A stretch of 64,000 nucleotides of DNA from Melampsora larici-populina 98AG31. Lineage: Eukaryota > Basidiomycota > Pucciniomycetes > Pucciniales > Melampsoraceae. Below the pieces are notes generated by a model that saw nothing but the letters and a program-made list of their open reading frames with translations, had not been told where the DNA came from and made no database searches. Position numbers and translations under genes: made by a program. The first letter of the stretch is position 1. Each line of letters begins with the position of its first letter. Location: NCBI RefSeq assembly GCF_000204055.1, contig NW_006768822.1, forward strand, positions 337,122-401,121, read 5' to 3'. Positions 23,801 to 33,334 of this stretch are shown here, in pieces.

Positions 23801-24309
23801 CGTAGAGGGTCGAAAGATGGCTTAGGTTTCTTGACTCCTTTTACTAGGACCTTGTCGTTCTCTTCGTCCGAGTCTTGAGTAAGGTTGATTTCAAGGCGTA
23901 ATTGGCTGGTTGGAGTATTCGTCTCATTATTCGTTTGGGCTACCCGAGTGTTGGATTTAGAAGGTTGTGAGGTTCGCTTAGTCTTCACTGGACCTTTGCC
24001 TTTAGCATTGCCTCGAGTATCAGTGTTGGAAGGTGTTTGGCGAGTTTTCTTTGGTGGTGGTGGCTGAGAGAGAGATTGATCGGTCTGGATATGATTATCA
24101 GGTTCAGATTCATAGTCTGTATCGTCTACCACGTGCTTGCGCTTGGAAGAACTGGAAGCCCTTGGAGCAGTTTCGTGGTCGTCTGTGGCACGACGCATGG
24201 CACGGCGAGAGTCCGACAGTGAAGCGAGCATGGAAGAAGTTCTCTTCATAGGAGAGGGTCGAGTACTGCGACGATAAGATGGGTAGTCGGCCAATGAAGA
24301 TGATGACAT
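20865..24309 (-). CDS. hAT-family transposase (element 1)
   Basis: Inferred minus-strand exons: 24309-23761, 23642-23178, 23092-22880, 22772-22317, 22256-22089, 22025-21849, about 21758-21220 and about 21142-20865, almost all joining in phase 0. The N-terminus is Ser/basic-rich with KRKH-type clusters, followed by a BED-like zinc finger region (CTYYACRYC), LIHDAWTTKGNRYGF, TDSGSNNNT-like HDSGSNNNTLAEAM, CHKLALIVNAGL and the C-terminal dimerisation block ARDYLAISATACPVERAFS. An acidic stretch lies in exon 4. One defect: the donor after exon 3 reads AAG/ATAAGT where GT is expected, so that intron may not be removed and the copy may be inactive. Otherwise the frame is open. Confidence 0.85.
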
Positions 24310-24659
24310 AGTTATGAGGCTGGATGTAAAGCAATTGAATTAAGGAGACAAAGATCAGGATAATGACAAAGAATCAAAAGAGAAAATATGACAGACAAAG
24401 ATTGAAAAGAGGAAAGTTGGATGCGACGAACTTGGATAAGTAAAAAAGACATAGCCCCCTCATATAGCGTCCTGCCAACCTTGCGCAGCCGTCTGGCGAT
24501 TGCCATACCCATAGCTTCATGTCGAGATCGGAACTAATGGAGAAGGTTTGGTTGCATTGGTTGACTTATTCCCAAAAGAGGGAGATCGAGGGGTAAGACG
24601 AAGGAAGGGGCTGACAAATCTGACCAGGTACGAAGAAGTGGGCAGAGGGCTACATCAGT

Positions 24660-24895
24660 ACACTTGATACTGATTCTGTATCCGGATACCCGGTTACTGG
24701 AAGGCCGGGTATCTGGTATTGTACCTGAAATTGGCTACAGTACTCAATACCGTACCCAGGCCTCCGGTACCATCCGAGACAGGGCCCTGGTGCCGTACAC
24801 CTCTAGCCGGTTACGATAACCTAACTACGGTACTCAGCTCAACAGATACGGTACGGTGCGGTACCGGCACTGGCACCGTATCTGTGGCGGCCTTG
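24660..24895. repeat. right subterminal repeats of hAT 1
   Basis: Dense GGTACGG, CCGGTACC and GATACGG words in both orientations up to the right terminus, mirroring the left end. Confidence 0.65.
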
Positions 24896-25620
24896 CCAGT
24901 AGCTTTTATTGTCAGTCAAATATTTCCCTTCAGTCAACGGTTTTTCACTTCTTCAAATCGTATGATTAGTCTTTCATTTCAAAGAGGGTAGTGTAAACTG
25001 ACCCAACACTTTGGTTACTTTGCTGAATCATTCTGGCTCACAGTGTGTATGACATCAGACTCCAACATGCATACCTGTTCATCGTGTGGAAGGGGTGATG
25101 GATTATCACCCGGTACGAGAAGATCTTCTCTTCTTCACCCGTTCCCCATGAGCAATATAGAAAGACAGCTTACGTTTCGGTTCGAAATGACACAGCTGGT
25201 GTTGATTGCGTTGATGAAGACGGACACCAAGTAGGCAAAGGGAAATGGTGGAATTGCGATCACACCATGGCCCCCGGACAATCCCGCGATGACGGCAGAA
25301 ACATTTGTGGGTGATTTTTTTTTGAAAAAAATCTCCTTCAGATACTCACTCATGCCAAAAGACTGATGTAATGGGATTCCAATTGTTTCCTGAATATTGA
25401 AAAATAAAAGTTTGTGAACATATCATTAATAGGTCTGGAGGGACAGCACAATACTATTGTAGGTCTGTTGGTAGATTCCAATGTAAGTATATCTTCTAGA
25501 AATCGTTTTCGGTCTAAGCTTATGATTTCTACTTATTACTAATTGACCTTTTTTATGGTTTATACTTCATAATCTTTGATATTTTATCTAGAATGTCCGG
25601 AGGCTTCGTGTAGTAAATAA

Positions 25621-26332
25621 CATGTTTCATTTATCACTATTCTTATTTGTTACCTGCCTATGATAGTGTGGCTTGAATGAGTTACTGCAGAAAATTGTTG
25701 TGATTCTCTTTTAGTAAAACTTTGTGGTCTTGAGTTTAGAAGACATATGAGCCATTGACATTGAGAAATATATAATTATCTATGATTTTACTACTATAAA
25801 GAGCTTCCACTCAATCATGGATGATAATTGATGAGCTTCTTTATCAGTTTCACGGGCCATGCTTTGTTGAGCACCACACACATAATTACGGCTTTGAATT
25901 TGCAAGTCCTATGATGGACTCAACCATCTAGAATGGGTTCACTGTAAAACACTTCAAGCATTTGGTGGACGATTTCTAAGAATCCAAATATACTGATAGA
26001 ACGTTGAGATGACATAAAGTTATCACTTTGGAGTAAATATCAAATCAATTGATGTTCCTTGTAGAAGCCTTCAAATCACATTTCTCGAAAATCAGACTTC
26101 CTACCTCTAAATGTCTTGCTCATAACACATAGCTACGTGTGCTTTTTTGGGTTAGGCTTGCAAAGGATGGGTATACAAGTCAGCTACTACGGTCATGTAC
26201 TCCCGGCAAACATTCTTTCAGGCGGAGAACATGTACATACAGGAATCTCACCCGTTTTACAGGTTCGGGCTATCGAACACGGCATGTGTGTCTCGAGTGA
26301 AAAGTTAAAACGCTGTGGCTGGTTTTCAGCGA
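25621..26332. other. 3' flank of copy B and distal upstream region of copy C
   Basis: Matches the 37112-37950 segment between copies C and D (shared TTCAAATCACATTTCTC, CCTACCTCT, GGCTTGCAAAGG, ACAAGTCAGCTACTAC), which shows that B-C and C-D spacers are duplicated with the genes. No gene supported. Confidence 0.6.
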
Positions 26333-26446
26333 AGAGTGGCTGACCAAAAACACATGGCTAACGTTAAAGCCTGATGAGGCCTGATGGTTTCTCATATATG
26401 AGGCTTGCAACGGAACAGTACATAACATGTGTGAATCATATATAAA
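26333..26446 (+). promoter_or_regulatory. promoter module of copy C, detached from its gene
   Basis: AGTGGCTGACCAAAAACACA, GTTAAAGCCTGATG, GAGGCTTGCAAC and TATATAAAGGCTGCTTTG (about 26439). The ATG it should serve is at 36231. About 100 bases downstream of the TATA box the 9.6-kb nested insertion begins. Confidence 0.7.
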
Positions 26447-26863
26447 GGCTGCTTTGTTGAAGAGAATGTTAAGACGTGCAACACCTGTTTTCTCTCATTA
26501 GATTCACGGCCCTTTCATACCTATCTGCTGTACCTCCCCTATTAGGGCAGTTCAAGTTGAGACATGCGAACAACCTGATGCAGGGCCCCGATCTGCTTTT
26601 TTAAAGTTGTTAACTCATTAAGATTTTGGATCGCGGTAACCTGAACGGTCTTAAAATTTGCTTTTATGACCTCGTAAAATGAGGCACAACACCTCTGACA
26701 CCTTTTTTTCCCAATCTGAGCGCACTTTCTCAAGTGTTTTTTTCTTTTTTGAGTTGATAACGCGCATGTTTACCCTTTCCCCGTTCAGATCAGATAACCT
26801 CCACCCTTTCGCCCTTGTTACCCATCAAGATCATCACTATCACCCTTTATTCCAAACATTACC

Positions 26864-28258
26864 ATGCCTTGTGTTTCCGACAGGGTTTCTGCAATTCGTG
26901 GAATCACCCATCTCTACCTCTTTGCTCAAATCACCTCGGATATCCGCATTCCCGAAATAGCCTCCCATCAAGACAATCCTACCGAAGGAGAAATGATCTT
27001 CCAAAACGAACCAGTCTTGTCAAACTTGTACAATGATGTCTTTGATCAAGAACAAATTTGGGCCGACCTCCTCATTCTGGTAACATCGAGACGTTACCTC
27101 AATGATCGCATACAAACTCCGCTTGCCACTGCCTTCGACCTACGGGACATGTTGCGAAGCAGGAGAACCGACTTCCGCCAGGCCATGCGAACAACCCCTG
27201 AGGGATTTCATGCTTTACTTACTATGATTCAATCACACCCTGTATTTGTATCATCTAGCAACAATCAACAGCCACCAGTGATCAAACAACTCGCGCTTAC
27301 TCTTGAACGTCTTGGCAGCAATGGCAATGGTGCCTCCGTAGGCCGGTTCACTCGAAATTACAAAATGGGTCGAGGCTCAGTAATCAATTGTAGTCGTCGG
27401 GTCATCTCGGCCATTTTAGATGTAGGCGCCCATTATCTCTCGTGGCCTAATCCAAACAGACGGAAAGCCATCTCCAAAGTGCTTGAGAGAGATGGTTTTC
27501 CGGGTTGTGTGGGATTTGTTGACGGAACTACGATTCCTCTATTCCAGCGACCTGGCCGCGATGGCGAGGTCTTCTTTGATTGCAAACACCAGTACTCCCT
27601 CAATGTACAAATTGTTTGTGACGCTGACAGAAGAATAACCTATGCATATGCCGGTTGGCCTGGTTCTTGCTGCGACAGTACTGTATACTCAAAGACTGAG
27701 ATGTGCACTCAACCGGAAAAATATTTTGGAAAAGGTACGTGCCTCGTATGATTATTCTTGAGGGCTACAGTTCTAATATCCTGATTTTTTGTTGTAGATG
27801 AATATATACTCGCCGATTCAGCTTACATTCCTTCAGAAACTGTAGTGCCTTCCTACAAAGGACAGGCCGCGGAAGTCGAAAGAAACAAGTGCTTCAATTG
27901 GTGTGTAGCTAAGGCTCGAGTGCGAAATGAGCACTGTATTGGTATCCTCAAGTCTTGCTGGGCATCACTTCAAGGTTTAAGACTCGGTTTGAATAGTCGA
28001 AGTGACATGGTTCACATCCTGCGGTGGATGCGGTGCTGTATTGTCTTACACAATATGCTGGCAGATTTAGGAAACGCTTGGACTGATGAAGAAGACGAGG
28101 TTCTTTTGAGGGAACCTGGGGATGCAGGGATTTATCAAGGTGGTGCTGTGCAGCCGGACTTAGATAACATGGAACGGGGAAGGGCCAAACGTGAATCTGT
28201 TCGAGATCACGCAGTGGCTTATAATTGGCAGAGTGGTGGCTTGCCAATAGTTTCTTGA
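26864..28258 (+). CDS. Harbinger-type (DDE_Tnp_4) transposase
   Basis: Two exons, 26864-27734 and 27798-28258, joined through a 63-bp intron (donor GTACGT, acceptor TTGTAG; phase 1), give about 443 aa. The catalytic triad can be read in order: CVGFVDGTTIPLF (first D), YILADSAY (second D, immediately after the splice junction) and RNEHCIGILKSCWASLQGL (E). Other family marks are KHQYSLNVQ and AGWPGSCCDSTVY. The ATG is the first in this frame; an earlier start cannot be excluded. The gene looks intact and would encode an active nuclease. It is convergent with the accessory gene at the other end of the element. Confidence 0.88.
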
Positions 28259-29332
28259 ACTGTTTTGATCTGTAGCTCAGTTTCTCATTTGTTTACCTGG
28301 TTGTCGTTTCTTTTATTTCTTTTTATCTTTTTCATTTGTTATTTTGTTTTAGTCGTTTGGTTTGTTTGCAGTTCTTTGATCTCTTATCGATTCTCAAACT
28401 GCATATGCTCCTCTGGAGTTGTTTCTCTTTTCTTGTTCTCTGTCTGTGTTGTAGTAAGAGTCACGCTGGGATGAAATCGAACAATGATTGCAAATTTTTA
28501 ACTTCCAAATGCTCACGGATCATTGAAATTAATCAAGAAAGAATGCAAAAATAACTTCCTAAGACAATACTCAAAAGGAAGGGGCATACTTCAAGTTATG
28601 CAAAGGCTATCGATGATACCCTGGAACTTTCGATATGATGTGGTCTGAGACAAGCCCGAGGGCTCCAGTTTTCCTTTCACATCAAATGCCCCAAGCCTGG
28701 GAATCGAACCCAGGCACATCCCTCTCAGCCAATGGTCTTAACCGCTAGACTATGGACGCTTGGAGTCTTTGCAGGCTACTTAGTTCATTACACAAGACAT
28801 CATGGTTTCGTGACTTTACAGATAAAAACATAGACTACATATGCTCCTTATCGACTCATCAAAGTCTTATTGAGTACTATCAGATTCATAAGTGCTTTCT
28901 TTTTGGTGAGTCTACTTCCGTCTTATCAGATTCAGAAGTACAATTCAGAAGTACTTTTTTGGTGAGGCTTATCGAGTGATATCGAAAACGTTACTCACAC
29001 TTTGGAACCCTTGTTGTGAGTCTTATCAAATCTTCAAAAATCATTATGAATTTTTGTGCTTTAAAGGTTGTGAGTCAATTTCAATAAGCCGAGGACAAAA
29101 TCCATCATTGCAGAAACACTTAAGCTGAGAAGTACAAGCAGAACACAAACACTGAAACTGAGAAGTACAAAGAGATCAATACGGACTAGGTTGAGTGTGT
29201 TAACTTATCAAGCGAGGCGAGGGAGTGACGATGTACAGAAAAGCAGGACTTAGTCATCAATCAATCAATCAAGTGAAGGACTAGGTTGAAGGTCTTAAGT
29301 TATCGAACGAGACGTGCGAGTGAACAGATCTA
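28259..29332. other. non-coding interior of the Harbinger element
   Basis: T-rich 3' UTR-like sequence after the transposase stop, a tRNA-like segment (28690-28764) and no further gene. Short repeats of CAGAAGTAC and TTATCGA occur near 28860-28980. Confidence 0.4.
28690..28764 (-). tRNA. tRNA-like sequence, isotype not resolved (possible tRNA pseudogene or tRNA-derived)
   Basis: The minus strand shows a good B box (GGTTCGATTCC) within a perfect T arm CTGGG/CCCAG, an A-box-like TAGTCTAGCGG, and ends TCCAAGC and GCTTGGG that pair over seven positions. Total length is about 75. The anticodon arm does not form a clean five-pair stem and the D arm fits better with a shifted 5' end, so no anticodon is assigned. 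It could be a decayed tRNA or the head of a SINE. Confidence 0.45.
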
Positions 29333-29540
29333 CGGTACTCAAAACAATCAGGTTCGTGCTACCTTTCTTGAAAACCTGCTTTCAAAATGTCGTTTTTGTG
29401 GGGAAAATGAACTGTAGAAAAATCCAAAAACAAAGTTCCAGCGAATTCCCAGGAATTCCCCCGCCAAAAGGTCAACTTTGAATCTATGTTTTTGACATTT
29501 TTTGAAAAAGGTGGCACGAACCTGATTGTTTTGAGTACCG
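29333..29540. mobile_element. MITE with TA duplication nested in the Harbinger element
   Basis: 208 bp flanked by TA on both sides. Left terminus CGGTACTCAAAACAATCAGG, right terminus its exact complement; similarity continues inward (GTTCGTGCTACCTTT against GTTCGTGCCACCTTT). No coding capacity. TA duplication suggests mobilisation by a Tc1/mariner-type transposase. Confidence 0.85.
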
Positions 29541-30260
29541 TAATCATATACAGAGTTATAGCTTTCAATCATCTTTCAAGCGCGAAGTACAAGTGAGAAG
29601 TCCCGCTGGGAAGAAACAATCTCAATCGGTTCAGCTGTCAAGAGTCAGAGTCAGCCATTGCAAATCAGTGTCAAGTAAGATTTTGCGAGTGACTTACACA
29701 TGTTACTTGCGAATAAGGCTGAGCCCCGAGCCCCGAACGCCGGGGATCGGGGTACCCCGCTGCTAATTTTCTCTCTTGATGACGGAACGGCCTCCGAACC
29801 CGGAACCCCCGCCGGGTTTTTTGTACAACAGACGCAGAACGGGTCCCGGACCGAGTACCTCGACGGAGATCACCGGTTAGCCGGGTTTTCATCGGGTTTA
29901 GTCGAATAACCCGGGGAAACCCGGGGTGTACATTTTTTTTTGCCTAGATGAACTATCTTGACTTCCGATCATCAAGTTTGATTGATATTTCCCACCTAAA
30001 TCTTGTATCCAGGCTCATTCAATGAGTGATCTGAGAGTCAAGACTCTCAAAGAGTCCTTGGTAACCTCTTTAGGATGAACCAGTGGGAGTGAGTCTGAGA
30101 CAAGGCTACTCGGATATTTGATTGTGATTATTTGAAGGACTTCTTTCGTGCTTTCTCCTTTGTTTTCCTTTTACTCACTTAAATCTTCTAAATACTAAAT
30201 CCACTCCTTACAAACCCTTTATATCCTCATTCCACTTTACTATCTATCTTTACACGCACT

Positions 30261-33074
30261 ATGCCAAAATCCAGTACCGTAGCCAACACATCCAAATCTC
30301 CAAGTTTTGTCTGGTCTTACTTTGTGAAGACAGAAGATAAACTTCATGTTATATGCCAAGCTACGTTGAAGGATGGCAGCTTATGTGAGAAACACCTAGC
30401 TAGAGATACGTCTTCGAGTACCAAGTCGATGATCCAGCATCTCAAAACCCAGCATGGTCTAAGTGATCCGGCCTTGGAGGGCAAGCATGCTAACATCAAG
30501 GGATACTATCAAACGAAGACACTTGAACCCAAGGTGTGTGCTAAGTTTTTATACTATCATGAGTCATGACTCCAGTGAGAACCAGCAAAAACTGATACTA
30601 ACAGTTTTGTTACCAGGATAAACTCACCGTCGAGACTTTGAAGACTCATGTAGTCTATCTGATGGTTGATGCCGACCTTCCTTTTTCGATTGTCGAGCGT
30701 CCTTCTTTTCACAACCTGTTGAAATTATGCAATCCACTGTCTGAGGGAATGCGAGTGAAGCGTCATGCAATTGCTGATCATACACACCAGATGTTTGAAC
30801 AAACTCAACAGTATATAACTCAAGTCGAGTTGAAAAGGGCAGATTACGTATCTGTTACTACTGATGCTTGGACTTCGCCAAATAACAAGGCGTTCATGGC
30901 CATGACTGTACATCTGATCACCGAGGACTTTGAGTTGAAGGAGTATACTATTGGACTTCCACAAATCAAAGGTAATTTATATTTCAACAGATTTCATCTT
31001 TATTTTTCAGACATAATCCTCACCTGATGTTCCCAATTGATTGCTTCCATCCCTTCAGGTCAACATACCGGAGCAAATTTTGGCTCGATCTTTGTGGAGT
31101 ACTTACAGAAGTACGGGATTACCAAGGCTTTGACAAGCATCACAGCCGACAATGCATCCACCAACTCTACAATGGCTCGGACGATTTCAGAACACCCTGA
31201 CATCGACTTTGGCCCAGAAACCCAGCTCTTTGGCTGTGTAGCTCATGTGTTGGATCTCGCAGCACGTGAAGGTTTGGCCGTCTTTGGAGTTGTCGACGAA
31301 CCCGATGAGCAAGAGCTCAGCATGAATGCCATGGACCTATCTAACCTTGTACAACCCCCAGACACTGCCAGCATTAAAGAGGTTCCCAGATGGGAATACG
31401 GGTCCTAGTGATCAGATTCCCATTCTGCTACTGTTACACAGTTCCATGAATATTTCCTGAGTAGCCATTGTGATATATGTAGTCAATATTTTGAAATGTG
31501 CGTCTCAATCTGAACAAAGTTACAGCATGTATTACACATGGTTTTCTTATCTAGATGAGCAGATAGCTGAGCGGACCTGTATGTAGCTGATAGCTAAGGA
31601 TTTACTCAGATGTTTGCACATATGTAGTGTATGCTTTATGGCTCAGATGTGCAGTGCAAGATGATTTGATTCTCCATTCTTCTCTCAATGATATTCCCAG
31701 CCTAGGTCATGTTCCGACCAGGGAACCTATTTAATGCTGGCAGTGAGATGGCTCCACCGTTGATCTCAAATCTGTTACCCGACGCATACACTCTTTGGTT
31801 GTATTTGTTCGATCTAGCCCTCAGCGATCAGAAGCTTTTTCAGACACTGTTACATCAATTCGATCACTTAACAGAGCAGGTGGCAACCTCAACACTGATG
31901 TTGACACCGACCTTCAAGATGCTTCGCTTCAAGAGATTCTTAATGACAGCCAAGATCTGCCTCAAGATCAACCTGACTCTTCAATTTCAAAATCTAAGTC
32001 GACTGCTGTGAACCTTGTACAGGATGTCAAGACTCGTTGGAATTCAACTTTCATGATGTTCCTTCGTATTCTCAGTCTACGAGATGGTGTTGAGAAGTTC
32101 TGTGAGCGCCCTGATTGTAAACGATATGCTATGTCGAAGGTCAAATGGGATCAACTTCAGCAGATGTGTAATTTCCTTGAGCCTCTCTGTGATGCCACCG
32201 ATGAGATGTGTAAGTCCAGGTTCCCAACAATGCACAGCATGATACCAATGTACATTAGTGTCATGAAGGGATTGAAGCGGGTAAGTCTTTCTTGTGATGT
32301 GACTCTATATCATAATCTGATTTGTGTTTGCTTTTAATCTAACAGGTAGAACATATGTATGACCACGAACAGCTTATCCCTGCTGCTCGCGATATGATCA
32401 ACAAACTGGATAAGTATTTTAAGATGCTTATCAAAAAGCCAGCGGCGATTTGTGCCACTATCCTCGATCCTCGCATCAAAATGTCCTATTTTGAGGTTAG
32501 TAATCAATACAGTATTTGACTATTTTGATTAGCTGCTGATTGTATTCAATTCGTCTTTGTTAATCAGAAAGAGGCTACAGCCAATTTTTTATCTCATTAC
32601 GGTATTACACCCTTGATGATGAAGGAAACTTTTATACGTGAAAGTAAAAAGTTTGAATCGTCTGCGGGGGTTGAGTCCAACACTCCGGACCCAACCAATC
32701 GACCAAAGAAACGATCTCGCCTAGATGAAGAGATCTTTGGCAAAATCGATAAAGGCCCTCAAGGTTCAATTGCTAGCGAGCTGAACCGCTATCTTGGAGA
32801 GATCACTGAGGACTTTGATACTAAGATCCTTACTCATTGGAAAGGCCGAGCACCAGCTTTTCCACTCTTATCTCGAATGGCAAGGTGCTATCTTGCAATG
32901 CCGGCCACCAGTTCCCCTTCCGAACGAGTGTTCAGTAAGGCAAAGTTGGTTTTATGCCCTTCAAGGAGCTGTCTCTCCTGCCGTACAGTCGAAGCTATTG
33001 TTTGTCTCAAAGACTGGTATCGGGTCTTTGGCCACTTGTATCGTTGTAAGAACACTTCAATTACAATCGATTGA
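30261..33074 (+). CDS. hAT-family transposase (element 2), interrupted by a MITE
   Basis: Inferred exons: 30261-30533, 30617-30971, 31059-32280 (with a 383-bp MITE at 31363-31745), 32346-32495 and 32568-33074. Features in order: BED-type zinc finger (CQATLKDGSLCEKH, then QHLKTQHG), VSVTTDAWTSPNNKAFMA, ITADNASTNSTMART, FGCVAHVLDLAAREGL, DVKTRWNSTFMM, TILDPRIKMSYFE and the C-terminal MARCYLAMPATSSPSERVFS dimerisation region. Introns have standard GT-AG ends and keep frame. Leaving out the MITE together with one three-base flank keeps the reading frame across the site, so the element is young and damaged only by that insertion, unless the MITE is spliced out. Confidence 0.85.
31363..31745. mobile_element. 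MITE inside the hAT 2 transposase gene
   Basis: 383 bp with long terminal inverted repeats: left CACTGCCAGCATTAAAGAGG, complement of right CACTGCCAGCATTAAATAGG, continuing into GTTCCC...GGAA blocks. Both flanks carry AGA, a possible 3-base target duplication. It shifts the reading frame and introduces stops. No coding capacity; superfamily uncertain. Confidence 0.85.
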
Positions 33075-33334
33075 AAAGGTCTCTTTCATTCCCTTGTACC
33101 CCATATACGTGGGATTTTCTTGATATTCATGCTCTGTTCCTACCCAAACAAGACTGAACCCCCGCGGGGCCCCGATGAGAGCCAGTTTTTTTTGCCTGCT
33201 AGAACGACCCCCCGGACCGACCATCCCCCGGGGGGTCGGGATCATCTGAAGGCCAGAACGACCACCGAGACCGTCGGGTGAGACCGCGGAGATCCCCGAT
33301 CCCCCGGGGTTCGGGGCTCAGCCTTACTTGCGAA

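Larger units (their letters stand above)
20501..24895. mobile_element. hAT transposon 1 (autonomous-type, 4.4 kb)
   Basis: Bounded by an 8-base target-site duplication CCAGTAGC (20493-20500 and 24896-24903). Terminal inverted repeats are AAGGCCGCCACAGATACG at the left and its complement CGTATCTGTGGCGGCCTT (plus a G) at the right. It carries one multi-exon transposase gene on the minus strand. Insertion is inside exon 1 of cysteine-rich copy B. The duplication is still perfect, so insertion is not ancient. Confidence 0.93.
20372..25620 (+). pseudogene. small cysteine-rich secreted protein, copy B, split by a transposon
   Basis: Exon 1 (ATG 20372) is interrupted after 20500 by a 4395-bp hAT element and resumes at 24904-24910, after an 8-base duplication, where the GTCAGT donor follows. 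Remaining exons are 25044-25112, 25196-25306, 25411-25482 and about 25592-25620. They retain CSSCGRGDGL, WWNC, YYC and the terminal CPEASC. A second defect is visible: the last base of exon 4 is T where its paralogues have C, so joining to AATGT creates TAA and would remove the last cysteine pair. Without the insertion the gene would have the family's five-exon, phase-1 structure. Confidence 0.9.
29714..33326. mobile_element. hAT transposon 2 (3.6 kb), nested in the Harbinger element
   Basis: Perfect 8-base target duplication CTTGCGAA (29706-29713 and 33327-33334). Terminal inverted repeat TAAGGCTGAGCCCCGA and its complement TCGGGGCTCAGCCTTA. GC-rich CCCGGGG-type words crowd both subterminal regions. 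It carries one forward transposase gene, which itself contains a MITE. The right duplication directly abuts the stop codon of the Harbinger accessory gene (TGA complement at 33335-33337). Confidence 0.93.

Noticed and set aside
28690..28764. Assigning the tRNA-like sequence to an amino acid
   Set aside because: The anticodon stem does not pair cleanly, so GAG, TGA and other readings are equally weak.
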